DNA of 23,589 nt from a virus. The notes beneath the pieces were generated by a model. The model was not told the DNA's origin. It was given only the letters and a program-made list of their open reading frames with translations, and ran no database searches. Below, one piece after another: positions 6,950 to 14,742 of this stretch. The position numbers were made by a program, and so were the translations under genes. Positions within the stretch are counted from its first letter, which is position 1, and each line of letters starts with the position of its first letter. Location: the IMG/VR virus record IMGVR_UViG_3300044949_002123, positions 1-23,589 of that record; one strand, written 5' to 3'.

Positions 6950-8145
6950 TGGTTGATCTTCCTGTTCTGTCTGCTGAATCTCAATCTATTTACCAGTTTT
7001 GTTACCTTACCTGAACGAGCAACTACAATTCCTTCAGGATCGGTTGGGCGAATTCCATCTTCGTCCACAAAGAAATGCCCAAATTGTGATAGGGCATAAA
7101 ACTTACTAAGCAATACTTCTTTTGCTTTTGCTATCAAATTATGTAGTTCAAACATTTCGTTGAACTGAGATTCATATGCCTTAATATAGGAAAGCATCTT
7201 TTGTTTTGCGGCTTCTTTGCCCTGCTTTCCCTTTTCCGTTTTCAATTTTTGGATTTCTTTGTCAAACTTACTTTTCACATTTAGTGTAAGTCCGTTTGTT
7301 GAAAATTGTGCCATGCCGCCATTGATTGTTGCATTGATATATGGAAGAATATATTCAACCAGATCCTTGTTTGTCATAAGAGTCTTGAGGAAAGCACCAA
7401 CCTTTTTTGATTTTGTTTCGCATTCTTTGATGATTCCCATCAGAGTCGCATATTCATTTCCCTTCAGCAGGGCGGGTGTAATGTCGTAGATGTTTGGATC
7501 AGTAAACCAAACATCAGGTGTTTTCTTTAGGCTGCTAGAATCAAAATTGAAGGAGGCGGCTGAGAGAGCCGCCATGGTCTTTCCGTTGTAGACGGTGTGG
7601 AAGGCTATGCCAACCTTGGCGGAAGCCACAGAACGCCCTATATCGCTGTCTGTGGGGATCGCATACATGATGGTGTTCGGCATGAATGTGATGTACGGCT
7701 TCCCATCAATCGTCTGAGATTTTTTGGAATCGGAAGTGAACATCAGATCGCCCTGAAGCACCCCTTTGATTCCTATCTTTGGTAAAAACTTGAGGCATTG
7801 AATGAGTTTTGAGGCAAGATCGGCGTTTGGAACACCTTTCTTAACCTCAGCCTCGGTATGGAAAGCAACAACAGTTTTGTTAAAAGCACCCTTTGTTGCA
7901 ACAAAAAACTTCCCATTGTCTGGATTGATTCCACAAACAATAGCAGGCTTTCCGTCCCACTTTGTCGATAGTCCCAAAGAAGTATCACCCGTTTTTAGAC
8001 TTTGAGTGATATCTTTTAGAAATGCAATTGAAAGTTTGAGTCCCTTTTCCCCCTGAAGGATCATCAAATCCTCTAGGTGATCTAGGTGCTTGTTCCTGAC
8101 GGTTTCCTCTGACAGGGTAGGAATCATTTCCTTGAACGATAGCAT
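6946..8145 (-). CDS. KxDG-type nucleotidyltransferase (DNA/RNA ligase-like fold), 399 aa
   Basis: The protein carries the core motifs of covalent nucleotidyltransferases (DNA/RNA ligases and capping enzymes). KWDG at 62-65 is motif I with the candidate AMP-accepting lysine K62. GVLQGDLMF (128-136) resembles the GEL segment after motif I. VGIAFHTVYNG (178-188) resembles motif IIIa, EGIVVAR (371-377) is motif IV, and KVTKLVNR (380-387) is motif V. A helical, Lys-rich insertion of about 150 residues separates IIIa from IV, which is unusual for a ligase. No OB-fold follows motif V, so classical nick-sealing is doubtful. Similar proteins occur in marine T4-like phages as conserved unknowns (I recall a DUF6267 label, not verified). 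The ATG at 8145 has a GGGAG ribosome site and a TAAATA late-type box. The stop overlaps the next gene's start (ATGA), linking it to the ATP-grasp fusion. Confidence 0.7.
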   Translation of the reverse strand: MLSFKEMIPTLSEETVRNKHLDHLEDLMILQGEKGLKLSIAFLKDITQSLKTGDTSLGLSTKWDGKPAIVCGINPDNGKFFVATKGAFNKTVVAFHTEAEVKKGVPNADLASKLIQCLKFLPKIGIKGVLQGDLMFTSDSKKSQTIDGKPYITFMPNTIMYAIPTDSDIGRSVASAKVGIAFHTVYNGKTMAALSAASFNFDSSSLKKTPDVWFTDPNIYDITPALLKGNEYATLMGIIKECETKSKKVGAFLKTLMTNKDLVEYILPYINATINGGMAQFSTNGLTLNVKSKFDKEIQKLKTEKGKQGKEAAKQKMLSYIKAYESQFNEMFELHNLIAKAKEVLLSKFYALSQFGHFFVDEDGIRPTDPEGIVVARSGKVTKLVNRLRFSRQNRKINQ

Positions 8146-8163
8146 ATTCTCTCCCGTAGAGGT

Positions 8164-8171
8164 TATTTAGG
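8164..8171 (-). promoter_or_regulatory. Late promoter-like box CCTAAATA
   Basis: The minus strand reads CCTAAATA, 6 of 8 matches to TATAAATA. It sits in the 37-nt gap between the tRNA and the ligase-like gene, 18 nt before ATG 8145, with GGGAG between. It would separate late transcription of the ligase/ATP-grasp cassette from the upstream replication genes. Confidence 0.45.
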
Positions 8172-8182
8172 TATGTTTTGAA

Positions 8183-8256
8183 TAGGCGGGGCGGGGATCG
8201 AACCCGCATGAGGGCGATTATAAGTCACCACCTTTTTCCAATTCAGGCACCCGCCT
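8183..8256 (-). tRNA. tRNA-Ile, anticodon UAU
   Basis: A full 74-nt cloverleaf can be drawn. The acceptor AGGCGGG pairs with CCCGCCT over 7 bp. The D arm is CCTG/AAGG with GG in its loop. The anticodon stem GGTGA/TCGCC encloses the loop CTTATAA, giving anticodon UAU. The variable loop has five bases. The T stem GCGGG/CCCGC encloses TTCGATC. The discriminator base is A, as expected for isoleucine. CCA is not encoded. UAU would read the AUA codon, which in most bacteria is read by a CAU (lysidine) tRNA. It lies 7 nt after the gp41 stop and is probably co-transcribed with it. Confidence 0.85.
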
Positions 8257-8263
8257 GTGGGTG

Positions 8264-9688
8264 TCAAGACCAATTGTCTAGGGCGGGTTTCTCCCGTGCG
8301 CTCATGCGCCCGTGCCCGCCCGTGCGTATGGGTGAATCTTCATCATCGTCCTGTTGACTTGAATTGCCGTCCTGAATCAATTGCTGTTCCTCTTCGTCAA
8401 CATCATACAACTTCATCTTGGATCGGTCAATACCAATCACAAACTTTCTGTGAGTTGCGACATCATTGTAGCGATTCTTCAACTGCTTCACCATGACCTG
8501 ACCCAATTCGTCCAACTGCTCTGTGGAAATGAGTGCAAACATGAAGTCTGCGGTGGCGGGAAGACCGAATGACTCCGATGTATCGGTGAGTTCGACATCG
8601 GTGTTGCCAAAACCCGAACGGTTGGTTTGGGTTGCGGTAAAGATAGGAACTCCGATCTCCACAGCCAAGCCACGAAGTTCCTCGGCAATCGCCTTTACAT
8701 AGGTATACGAGTTAACATTTCCGTTTGCCTTGAAACGAGAAGAAGCACAGATGTTGAGGTAGTCGATGAAGATGACATCGGGCTTGAAGTTCTTCTTCAG
8801 GCGAAGTTCATCCAACAGGTGGCGGAAGTGATTCACATTAGCGGATGCGGTGGGATATTCCTTGATGAGGAGTTTCCCCGTGATACCAGCAGTCACCTTT
8901 GCAAGACGCTTGCTGTAGATTTCCAATGGCAGTTTCTTCAGTTCATCCAACGAAATGTCCATCAGATTGGCATCGATGCGCTCTGCGATTCGCTCCTCAG
9001 CCATCTCGCATGTGATATAGAGGACATTCTTGCTCTGTGTCAGGCAGTTGGCAGCATGGTGGCACATGAATAGGGACTTTCCAACGCCGGTGCCTGCAAG
9101 ACAGACATTCAGAGTCTTGTCGGGAACTCCACCATTGGTGATCTTGTTGAAATAATCAAGGTCAAAGGGGGTCTTCTTCTCCACACGATGGTAGAAGTCA
9201 TAGCGTTCCGCAGAGTCTTCGATGAAGTCGTGACCAATATGCTCATCGAAGGAAACGCTCAATGCCTTCGTGAGGATTTCAGGAATGGCATTCTTGGAGC
9301 GTCCCTTTGCCTTTTTCTCATCAAGCAGTTCAATTGACTCCATGATTGCATTGTAAACAGCCTTATCCTTGCAGAACTTTTCTGTCTGATCCACAAGCCA
9401 TTGTTCATCGGGCGGATCTGTTTCTGCGGCAAGACCCTCCACCAACTTGATGCAATCGTCATACTCGCCCTGCGACAATCCCTCTTGGCTGTTCAGGATG
9501 ATGTTCAATGCTTCACGGGTAGGGGCATTTGAATACTTTTCGATGAACTCAGAGATCGTCTTAAACAGACGCTTCTCGCAGTTGTCATGGAAGTACTCTT
9601 CCTTGAGAAACGGCTGCACTCTCCGTGTGAAATCGGAGCGATGTAGCAAACTACGCAAAATCACAAGTTCAATCTTGTCTGATTGCAT
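8264..9688 (-). CDS. 41: Replicative DNA helicase gp41 (DnaB family)
   Basis: A 474-residue DnaB-like helicase close in length to T4 gp41 (475). The N-terminal helical domain covers residues 1-150. The RecA-like ATPase domain has Walker A AGTGVGKS (198-205), Walker B VIFIDYLNI (305-313), the QTNRSG motif (354-359) and an arginine-finger-type KNR (404-406). The last 45 residues are acidic and then Gly/Arg-rich (DDDEDSPIRTGGHGR), with DNA of striking GC-rich alternating sequence. In T4, gp41 forms a hexamer on the lagging strand and recruits gp61 primase. The ATG at 9688 lies 20 nt inside the end of the upstream phosphodiesterase gene, so the helicase is translated downstream of the sugar cluster. 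No promoter is seen directly upstream. Confidence 0.93.
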   Translation of the reverse strand: MQSDKIELVILRSLLHRSDFTRRVQPFLKEEYFHDNCEKRLFKTISEFIEKYSNAPTREALNIILNSQEGLSQGEYDDCIKLVEGLAAETDPPDEQWLVDQTEKFCKDKAVYNAIMESIELLDEKKAKGRSKNAIPEILTKALSVSFDEHIGHDFIEDSAERYDFYHRVEKKTPFDLDYFNKITNGGVPDKTLNVCLAGTGVGKSLFMCHHAANCLTQSKNVLYITCEMAEERIAERIDANLMDISLDELKKLPLEIYSKRLAKVTAGITGKLLIKEYPTASANVNHFRHLLDELRLKKNFKPDVIFIDYLNICASSRFKANGNVNSYTYVKAIAEELRGLAVEIGVPIFTATQTNRSGFGNTDVELTDTSESFGLPATADFMFALISTEQLDELGQVMVKQLKNRYNDVATHRKFVIGIDRSKMKLYDVDEEEQQLIQDGNSSQQDDDEDSPIRTGGHGRMSAREKPALDNWS

Positions 9689-10130
9689 TATTGTCAGATT
9701 CTACCAATAGGTTACGCAAAGTCAAGGGATAATCCGTGCAGACACCGAAAACAGAATATGGGGGGAGAGTTGGTTCCTTTGAAACCACGATTCCATTTTT
9801 ATTGTAATTTTCGGGATAGCACCACGGAATGCCCTTACTTGTTAAAGTGAATCGATCATTTTCATGCCAAAAGTAGTGAATGCCATCTTCGAACATCCGC
9901 TCCATAGCCTCTACATTTTTTGCATGACACCAAAGCCAAGAGTGCTTCAACCACCAAGAGGGAACTACATGCTGAGGACAATCATGACCCAACATGTAGT
10001 TCCCTTGGTGAAACCAAACATCTATCTCTACATCAAATCCCTCAAGGTAGGCAAGTTCTACAAAAAAAGGATGGTTTTCCTTATCAGGAATTCTTCCTTC
10101 TAAATTGCCTCTATGAGAAATTATTTTCAC
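9669..10130 (-). CDS. Small glycerophosphodiester phosphodiesterase-like (PLC-like TIM barrel) protein, 153 aa
   Basis: GDPD-type active-site residues are visible: ISHRGN (4-9) with H6 and R7, VEIDVW (34-39) with E35 and D37, and GHD (48-50) with H49. In the family these bind metal and attack phosphodiesters. At 153 residues it is well short of the usual 230-250, so it may be a reduced barrel. I chose the GTG at 10130: it overlaps the stop of the dehydratase as GTGA, is preceded by GGGATC, and begins 5 residues before the HRGN motif. An ATG at 10166 would add 12 residues inside the upstream gene. Members of this type appear in surface-sugar clusters, perhaps acting on glycerophosphate-linked glycans. 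The gene contains a long near-perfect inverted repeat at 9952-10010. Confidence 0.65.
   Translation of the reverse strand: MKIISHRGNLEGRIPDKENHPFFVELAYLEGFDVEIDVWFHQGNYMLGHDCPQHVVPSWWLKHSWLWCHAKNVEAMERMFEDGIHYFWHENDRFTLTSKGIPWCYPENYNKNGIVVSKEPTLPPYSVFGVCTDYPLTLRNLLVESDNNAIRQD
9952..10010. repeat. Long inverted repeat inside the phosphodiesterase gene
   Basis: The left arm (9952-9971) and right arm (9993-10010) pair over 12 perfect bases (GGGAACTACATG with CATGTAGTTCCC). They continue for six more (CACCAA with TTGGTG) after a 2-nt bulge, around a 21-nt loop. The repeat is in coding sequence and would form a stable hairpin in the mRNA about 260-320 nt before the gp41 start. No U-run follows. 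Confidence 0.8.
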
Positions 10131-11125
10131 TTGATCCCAATCCACTCTGGATTCTTCAAAGACCAATCAACTACGGAAGCCATTGAATTTTCAAGATCCA
10201 TTGGCAAATTCCACCCCATCTGTTGCATCTTGGATCCGTCAAGAGCGTATCGAAGATCGTGTCCCGGACGACTGCTGTGGAAATCAACCAATTCATAATT
10301 CAGCGGCTTTCCTAGAATATTAGCAATCATTTGTGCCAGAGAGAGATTGTCGATTTCCCTTTCGCCCACAATATTGTACTTGTCACCGTTCTTGCCATTC
10401 TTCATGATGAAATCTACAGCCGAACAGACATTTTGTGCGTGAATGTAGAATCGACTTCCAGCCTTTGTCAGAGAATGATTTGCGTGAATAATTACCTTTT
10501 CGCCACGAACAATTTTGCGGATGCATGAAGGAATAAACTTCTCTGGATGCTGTCTCTCTCCAAAGATGTTCATGCAATGGGAAATCATAATCGGCATCTT
10601 GTATGTGTTTTCAAAAGCAAGACACAGTTCCTCTCCACCCGCTTTCGTTGCGGAATATGGATTTCCAGACTGATAACGGTCCCACTCTTTGTAGTTTACG
10701 CCTTCGGGGGCGGGACCAAACACTTCGTCTGTAGAGAAATATACAAAGTTCTTGAGATTCGACAAACGCCTTGCATAATTCAAAATATTGCAAGTACCCA
10801 CAACATTATCCATGACGAAAGACATTGGGTCTTCGATGCTTCGATCAACATGAGAACCAGCACCAATGTGCAAAACCACATCAGGGTCTCCTAGCATTGT
10901 GCATAGAATCTCATTGCTGTGCAGTTCGGCTTTCATGTCATGCCAAACAAACTTGACACGATTCTTGTTTTTTTCCCACGAATCTAGTGCTGTAAGTCTG
11001 TTAATGTTTCCTGAAACATCAAGACGATCAAGAATAGTCACATGAGTGTCCGTATTACGAAGCAAATAATCGACCATGTGATGACCAACAAATCCGACCC
11101 CACCCGTAACCAATACATTCTTCAT
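10127..11125 (-). CDS. NAD-dependent sugar-nucleotide 4,6-dehydratase/epimerase (RmlB-like)
   Basis: A 332-residue extended short-chain dehydrogenase. The NAD-binding motif is GGVGFVG (8-14). STDEVFG (131-137) carries the Thr-Asp-Glu set typical of dTDP-glucose and related 4,6-dehydratases. Y157 and K161 in PYSATK are the catalytic YxxxK pair. GSHVDRSIEDP (90-100) is also typical of RmlB. The reaction would be nucleotide-hexose to 4-keto-6-deoxy-hexose. RmlC and RmlD homologues are not visible in the window, so the final sugar may not be rhamnose. The ATG at 11125 has an AAGGAG ribosome site 18 nt after the nucleotidyltransferase gene, which could supply its substrate. The stop overlaps the phosphodiesterase GTG start. 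Confidence 0.82.
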   Translation of the reverse strand: MKNVLVTGGVGFVGHHMVDYLLRNTDTHVTILDRLDVSGNINRLTALDSWEKNKNRVKFVWHDMKAELHSNEILCTMLGDPDVVLHIGAGSHVDRSIEDPMSFVMDNVVGTCNILNYARRLSNLKNFVYFSTDEVFGPAPEGVNYKEWDRYQSGNPYSATKAGGEELCLAFENTYKMPIMISHCMNIFGERQHPEKFIPSCIRKIVRGEKVIIHANHSLTKAGSRFYIHAQNVCSAVDFIMKNGKNGDKYNIVGEREIDNLSLAQMIANILGKPLNYELVDFHSSRPGHDLRYALDGSKMQQMGWNLPMDLENSMASVVDWSLKNPEWIGIK

Positions 11126-11143
11126 GACAAAATCTCCTTTGTT

Positions 11144-11866
11144 TTAGTTGTTGATTGTCTGGTTCAAATATGAATTCAAGTCTTCCGGCGTTCCAATCCC
11201 ATGCATTTTGTGTACAAAAAAAGGTATCAAAGTCCCGTTGTTGAAAATCAATTCGTTGTACACAGGGGCAATGTAAAACTCATTATTGACTCTGATGTTT
11301 TTTTCAATCATAGCCTCTGCGTATTTCACAAAATCACTTCCCCTACGATACCAGTAAATCCCGCAAGTTGCAATATCTGATATTGGATTTTTTTCAGCGA
11401 CTTCTGTAACAATTCCTCTAGAGTTGGTTTTTACAAAAGACCATTTCGGATGTACAGCGTGAAAAGTGAAAACAATACCATCAACATTTGCTAATGTCTT
11501 CAAAGCATTGAAGTTTTCTGGACTATATTCAATTACTTGATCGGAGTTTGCAATGAGCAAATCATCGTCATTGTTGATGAATTCCTTTGCTAAAAGCGCA
11601 GTACATGCTGCACCTTCAGTAAGACCATCTACTTCAACAATCTGATATCTTCCGTTCGTAATTCGGCTGAGTGTCTGTTTCAAGCCAGAATACTTTGCCA
11701 AATGTTCTTTTCTAACAAGAAAGATATAATCGGCATCAAAATCAAGATTCTCAACCACAGCCTGTATCATGGGTTTGCCACGAACATCAATCAGAGGCTT
11801 GGGAAAGGTATATCCTTCTTTTGAAAACCTACTTCCCTCTCCCGCCATGGGTATCAAAATCTTCAT
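11144..11866 (-). CDS. Sugar-phosphate nucleotidyltransferase
   Basis: A 240-residue GT-A-fold nucleotidyltransferase. MKILIPMAGEGSRF (1-14) is the nucleotide-binding signature, FPKPLI (21-26) with GKPMIQ (30-35) follows, and NSDQ (107-110) holds the metal aspartate. The C-terminal HKMHGIGTPEDLNSYL is typical of the family. It should activate a sugar 1-phosphate to a nucleotide sugar; the base and the sugar cannot be told from sequence alone. I chose ATG 11866, with a TAGGAG ribosome site, over the ATG at 11890 because the family begins at MKILIP. The gene starts 38 nt inside the HAD gene and is followed by the RmlB-like dehydratase, which would use its product. Confidence 0.8.
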   Translation of the reverse strand: MKILIPMAGEGSRFSKEGYTFPKPLIDVRGKPMIQAVVENLDFDADYIFLVRKEHLAKYSGLKQTLSRITNGRYQIVEVDGLTEGAACTALLAKEFINNDDDLLIANSDQVIEYSPENFNALKTLANVDGIVFTFHAVHPKWSFVKTNSRGIVTEVAEKNPISDIATCGIYWYRRGSDFVKYAEAMIEKNIRVNNEFYIAPVYNELIFNNGTLIPFFVHKMHGIGTPEDLNSYLNQTINN

Positions 11867-12473
11867 TACAAAATCTCCTATAACCCTCAAGGGTCACTTC
11901 AGTAGTATCACTTACCTTCCAGAGATACTTGGCACTACTATTTAGAGCAGCAGTTATTCCTGTGATAGAATCTTCCACACATAAAACAAATTTCGGATCA
12001 ACATTCAACACAGAGATTGCAAGATTGTAGCAATCAGGATTTGGTTTATTCTTGGCAACATCTTCGTTGCTGATTACAGCATCCAAATATTCAAGTTGAC
12101 CCGTTTTAGAAAGCATCATGCTTGCTGTCTTCTTTATTGAGTTAGTAACACAGGCTGTTTTTACACCAATCGATTTCAAATAAGAAAGCAATTCTATTTT
12201 CTCTGCCATGATGATCGCATTTTCCTCAATAACCTCTATGGTAAGAGACTGTTTCAAGTCATTGATTTTTTGAGCAAGACCATCATCAATTTCAAGCATT
12301 TTCAGTTTTACTTTTGTCGGAAGTCCGTTGTATTTCAATAAATGATCTTCTCTTGATATTGAATAACCAACAGTTTGTTGTAGGGCACGGTTTAAAGACT
12401 CGTAATGCCAATCACACGCATCTACAAGTACGCCATCAAGATCAAATAATACTGCTTGAAAAGGAATTTCCAT
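11829..12473 (-). CDS. HAD-superfamily hydrolase, beta-phosphoglucomutase-like
   Basis: A 214-residue HAD protein with motif I DLDGVLVD (11-18; nucleophile D11, acid D13), a helical cap (about 20-95), motif II VTNS (109-112), motif III NKPNPDCY (142-149) with K143, and motif IV VEDSITG (166-172) with acidic E167 and D168. The subfamily resembles beta-phosphoglucomutase and sugar phosphatases. It may convert a hexose 6-phosphate to the 1-phosphate, or dephosphorylate a sugar phosphate, just ahead of the nucleotidyltransferase. The start ATG at 12473 is 7 nt after the methyltransferase stop; an ATG at 12515 would lie inside that gene. The last 13 codons overlap the next gene. A TCTAAATA box lies at 11939-11946 inside this gene. 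Confidence 0.75.
   Translation of the reverse strand: MEIPFQAVLFDLDGVLVDACDWHYESLNRALQQTVGYSISREDHLLKYNGLPTKVKLKMLEIDDGLAQKINDLKQSLTIEVIEENAIIMAEKIELLSYLKSIGVKTACVTNSIKKTASMMLSKTGQLEYLDAVISNEDVAKNKPNPDCYNLAISVLNVDPKFVLCVEDSITGITAALNSSAKYLWKVSDTTEVTLEGYRRFCNEDFDTHGGRGK
11939..11946 (-). promoter_or_regulatory. Possible late-type box TCTAAATA inside the HAD gene
   Basis: The minus strand reads TCTAAATA, 7 of 8 matches to the T4 late box. It lies inside the HAD gene, 72 nt upstream of the nucleotidyltransferase start. It is identical to the box at 15709-15716. The coding location lowers confidence. Confidence 0.25.
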
Positions 12474-12480
12474 TATCGTT

Positions 12481-13140
12481 TTAGCCGACAATTGCGTGAC
12501 CTTTAACTCTTCCAAGGTAAATCATTTGTAATGGGTCATTTGCTGCAATAAAACATGCCAATGTCTGAAATCCCGCCATTTCATGACACATTTGCAATGT
12601 CCTGAGAGAGAAGACATGATGGTGTATCACTCTTGTTGAATTTTCCTCGCCAACATCTTCGTAGTATGTTGGGCGAGTTTCCAACATACATGATGACTCT
12701 TCTAAATGAGTCATGTCGGATTCTGGAGTATTTTTCTTAAAGTCTTCTACTAGGTGTTCAAATGGTGTGTCCTCTCTATTTTTGTCCCAGCACTCCATCT
12801 TATTTGGGACTATTGTAATAATCCCTCCCCCATCTGCCAATGCTGTAGACCAAGAACACAATGCTTTAATTGGATTGGCAAAATGTTCTAGAGTGTGTGA
12901 CGAAATAAGGCAATCAAATCTACGAAGTATCCTGTTGTAAACAAATGGGTATGGCTCTGATGCATCCCCATTGTAGACATACCTTGTATTAGTTGGATTA
13001 GCATCTTGCAAATGCACCGCCATAGATTCCGGAAGATTCATGAATGATACTGTAAGCATCTGTGGATATAAACCACCGAGTAGTCTACTTGGACCACCAA
13101 TCTCAAGAACATTCTTTCCTTTTATCAATTCTTCAATCAT
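12481..13140 (-). CDS. SAM-dependent methyltransferase (class I)
   Basis: A 219-residue protein with the SAM-binding motif NVLEIGGPSR (10-19), an acidic post-strand region around GDASEPYPF (58-66), and FDCLISSHTLEHFANPIKAL (75-94), typical of type-11/type-12 methyltransferases. ADGGGIITIVPNK (102-114) forms the strand after it. A His-rich segment (RVIHHHVFS) lies in the C-terminal half. Within a glycan cluster it most likely methylates a sugar hydroxyl or carboxyl, or a glycosyl acceptor; the target is unknown. The start ATG at 13140 overlaps the upstream glycosyltransferase by 8 nt and follows AAGGATC. The gap to the HAD gene is 7 nt. Confidence 0.75.
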   Translation of the reverse strand: MIEELIKGKNVLEIGGPSRLLGGLYPQMLTVSFMNLPESMAVHLQDANPTNTRYVYNGDASEPYPFVYNRILRRFDCLISSHTLEHFANPIKALCSWSTALADGGGIITIVPNKMECWDKNREDTPFEHLVEDFKKNTPESDMTHLEESSCMLETRPTYYEDVGEENSTRVIHHHVFSLRTLQMCHEMAGFQTLACFIAANDPLQMIYLGRVKGHAIVG

Positions 13141-13804
13141 TGTGATCCTTCTTGTCTAATGCGTATTTTTCTTTTGGATATCTGTGAAGGTGTCTCTCAT
13201 ATACACATATGTTGCTGTTGTGCATGGATTTTACCTTTGGAAACCCATACCCTATCCAAAATTCTGCCAAATGCCTTGGTGTGGGTGCGCCCTCTATTTG
13301 AAAAATGGGCGGATTTATTTGCGGGAGTCTGTTGATGTATTGGGAAGAAGCCCACCAGAAATTGCCTGAGAAGTGCTTGTTGGGAAGAGTGACCCAATCA
13401 ACCCCAACAGCATCATAGCCCTCCCCAAGGGCTTTAATACAGTCTCTGGCTCGTTCAATAACAAAGTAACCCATGTATTGCCGCCAGTCTATTATGCATG
13501 GATTGTCAAAACCATTGAATACTCCTTTGGTATGTACATATCCAACAGGAACACCCACACCTACATTTTTGCAAAATTGTCTCAGTATTTCAAGTGTGAA
13601 AAATTCACCTTTAGTAAAATCATCATTGTGATACTCTTGATTAAACCAAGTCTCATTTGTTTGGGGTTTCCCCACAGAGCATACACGAACATCAATTTCA
13701 TTCTTCATGCCCGACATTTCAATTGAGGAAAAGAACTCATCCATGATCGTTGAATAACGATCATTACCTGTTCCACAATGAACAAATAATGTCGGCTTAT
13801 GCAT
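13133..13804 (-). CDS. Probable glycosyltransferase, HTKG/GNFWWA type
   Basis: A 223-residue protein with YVHTKGVFN (89-97), DWRQYMGYFVIER (106-118), YDAVGVDW (130-137) and HFSGNFWWASS (144-154). The HTKG plus GNFWWA combination resembles glycosyltransferases such as the rhamnan-synthesis RgpF type and related proteins in large viruses. I infer glycosyl transfer from that and from the context, but the donor is not known. I chose ATG 13804 because MHKPTLFVHCGTG begins the first beta strand; a longer reading from 13903 would lie inside the upstream gene. The start overlaps the upstream stop by 8 nt. No membrane segment is seen, so it would act in the cytoplasm. Confidence 0.6.
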   Translation of the reverse strand: MHKPTLFVHCGTGNDRYSTIMDEFFSSIEMSGMKNEIDVRVCSVGKPQTNETWFNQEYHNDDFTKGEFFTLEILRQFCKNVGVGVPVGYVHTKGVFNGFDNPCIIDWRQYMGYFVIERARDCIKALGEGYDAVGVDWVTLPNKHFSGNFWWASSQYINRLPQINPPIFQIEGAPTPRHLAEFWIGYGFPKVKSMHNSNICVYERHLHRYPKEKYALDKKDHND

Positions 13805-14738
13805 CCGCAAATACCTCGTTGATTTTTTCAACCAACTTGTTTTCGTAATCCCAATTTCTTGTCCAATTGTACATTGTGTGTAGAATTGGAATTCCTGTAT
13901 CAATAAGCATGTTTCTTCCCGTTTCTTTCCAATACCGATTCAACGGGACTTCCTCGTAAGGATCGATAAACAAATCCCTTCTTGATACAATCGTCTTCCA
14001 ATCTTCAGTTCTAATCCCAAAGAAAGAGTTGCAGAAATATGGGTAATCTGTATTTCTGATGATTTCGCCTTCCACAACACGCATCGATTGGGGGAATGCT
14101 TCAAAGATCATGTCGTTAATGAATTTTGCAACAGAGAAATTCATTCTGACAGGGTGAATTCCCTTGTAGTAGTGATTGATTTGCTTTACCGCTTGATAAA
14201 AAGCGTTTGGATTCCAATCCCCCACGGTTTGTGGTTTTGCGTAATTTAGCAGAGAGTAATCAACCCCACCACCAACACCGTATGATGTCAATGAGAACAG
14301 ATTATTCACAATCTGCTTTGAGTTGGGGATGAAGTTGTTAACAAAAAAGTCGCAAGTTGGAACTCCATTGCTGATTGCACCCGTACAAAACAAATCTTGA
14401 TTCGTCATCGATTCTATCAAATTAAAGAATCGATCCCACCCATCAGAGAGGAGAATGCAGTCTTCATCCATCTTGACGGAGAATTCATGTTCTCTTCCAA
14501 TGCCATGGATAATTTTTTCCATGTAGTTTCCGTCACCAGGAGCAAACCCATCTACGACTGTAGAATTTTGTGGGAGTTGTTCATTGAACAAGTTCTTTAT
14601 TTCCTGCGGGACAGCATCGCCAAGAATGTAGATGTGAAAGTTGCGATACTTGCACTTGGCGAGTTGCTTTGCATGAGTAGTCATCAACGACATTCGCCTC
14701 GTTGTCAGGCACATGATTCCAATTTTTGCTTTTGCCAT
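13797..14738 (-). CDS. Putative GT-A-fold glycosyltransferase, 313 aa
   Basis: The N-terminus KIGIMCLTTRRMS (5-17), followed by a strand FHIYILGD and then FSVKMDEDCILLSDGWDRFF (86-105), has the layout of a GT-A glycosyltransferase. DED at 91-93 would be the DxD metal site. The family is not identified. Gly-rich SYGVGGGVDYS and the C-terminal TGIPILHTMYNWTRNW are other notable segments. ATG 14738 is preferred over 14777 because it has an AGGAT ribosome site and starts at the first strand. It follows the epimerase stop by 4 nt and overlaps the next glycosyltransferase by 8 nt. It probably adds one residue to the glycan made by this cluster. Confidence 0.55.
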   Translation of the reverse strand: MAKAKIGIMCLTTRRMSLMTTHAKQLAKCKYRNFHIYILGDAVPQEIKNLFNEQLPQNSTVVDGFAPGDGNYMEKIIHGIGREHEFSVKMDEDCILLSDGWDRFFNLIESMTNQDLFCTGAISNGVPTCDFFVNNFIPNSKQIVNNLFSLTSYGVGGGVDYSLLNYAKPQTVGDWNPNAFYQAVKQINHYYKGIHPVRMNFSVAKFINDMIFEAFPQSMRVVEGEIIRNTDYPYFCNSFFGIRTEDWKTIVSRRDLFIDPYEEVPLNRYWKETGRNMLIDTGIPILHTMYNWTRNWDYENKLVEKINEVFADA

Positions 14739-14742
14739 GATA

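Noticed and set aside
6987-6994. GGTAAATA box upstream of the 1081-residue fusion gene
   Set aside because: Only 6 of 8 matches to the late consensus and inside the coding sequence of the ligase-like gene, which is already coupled to the fusion gene by an ATGA overlap.
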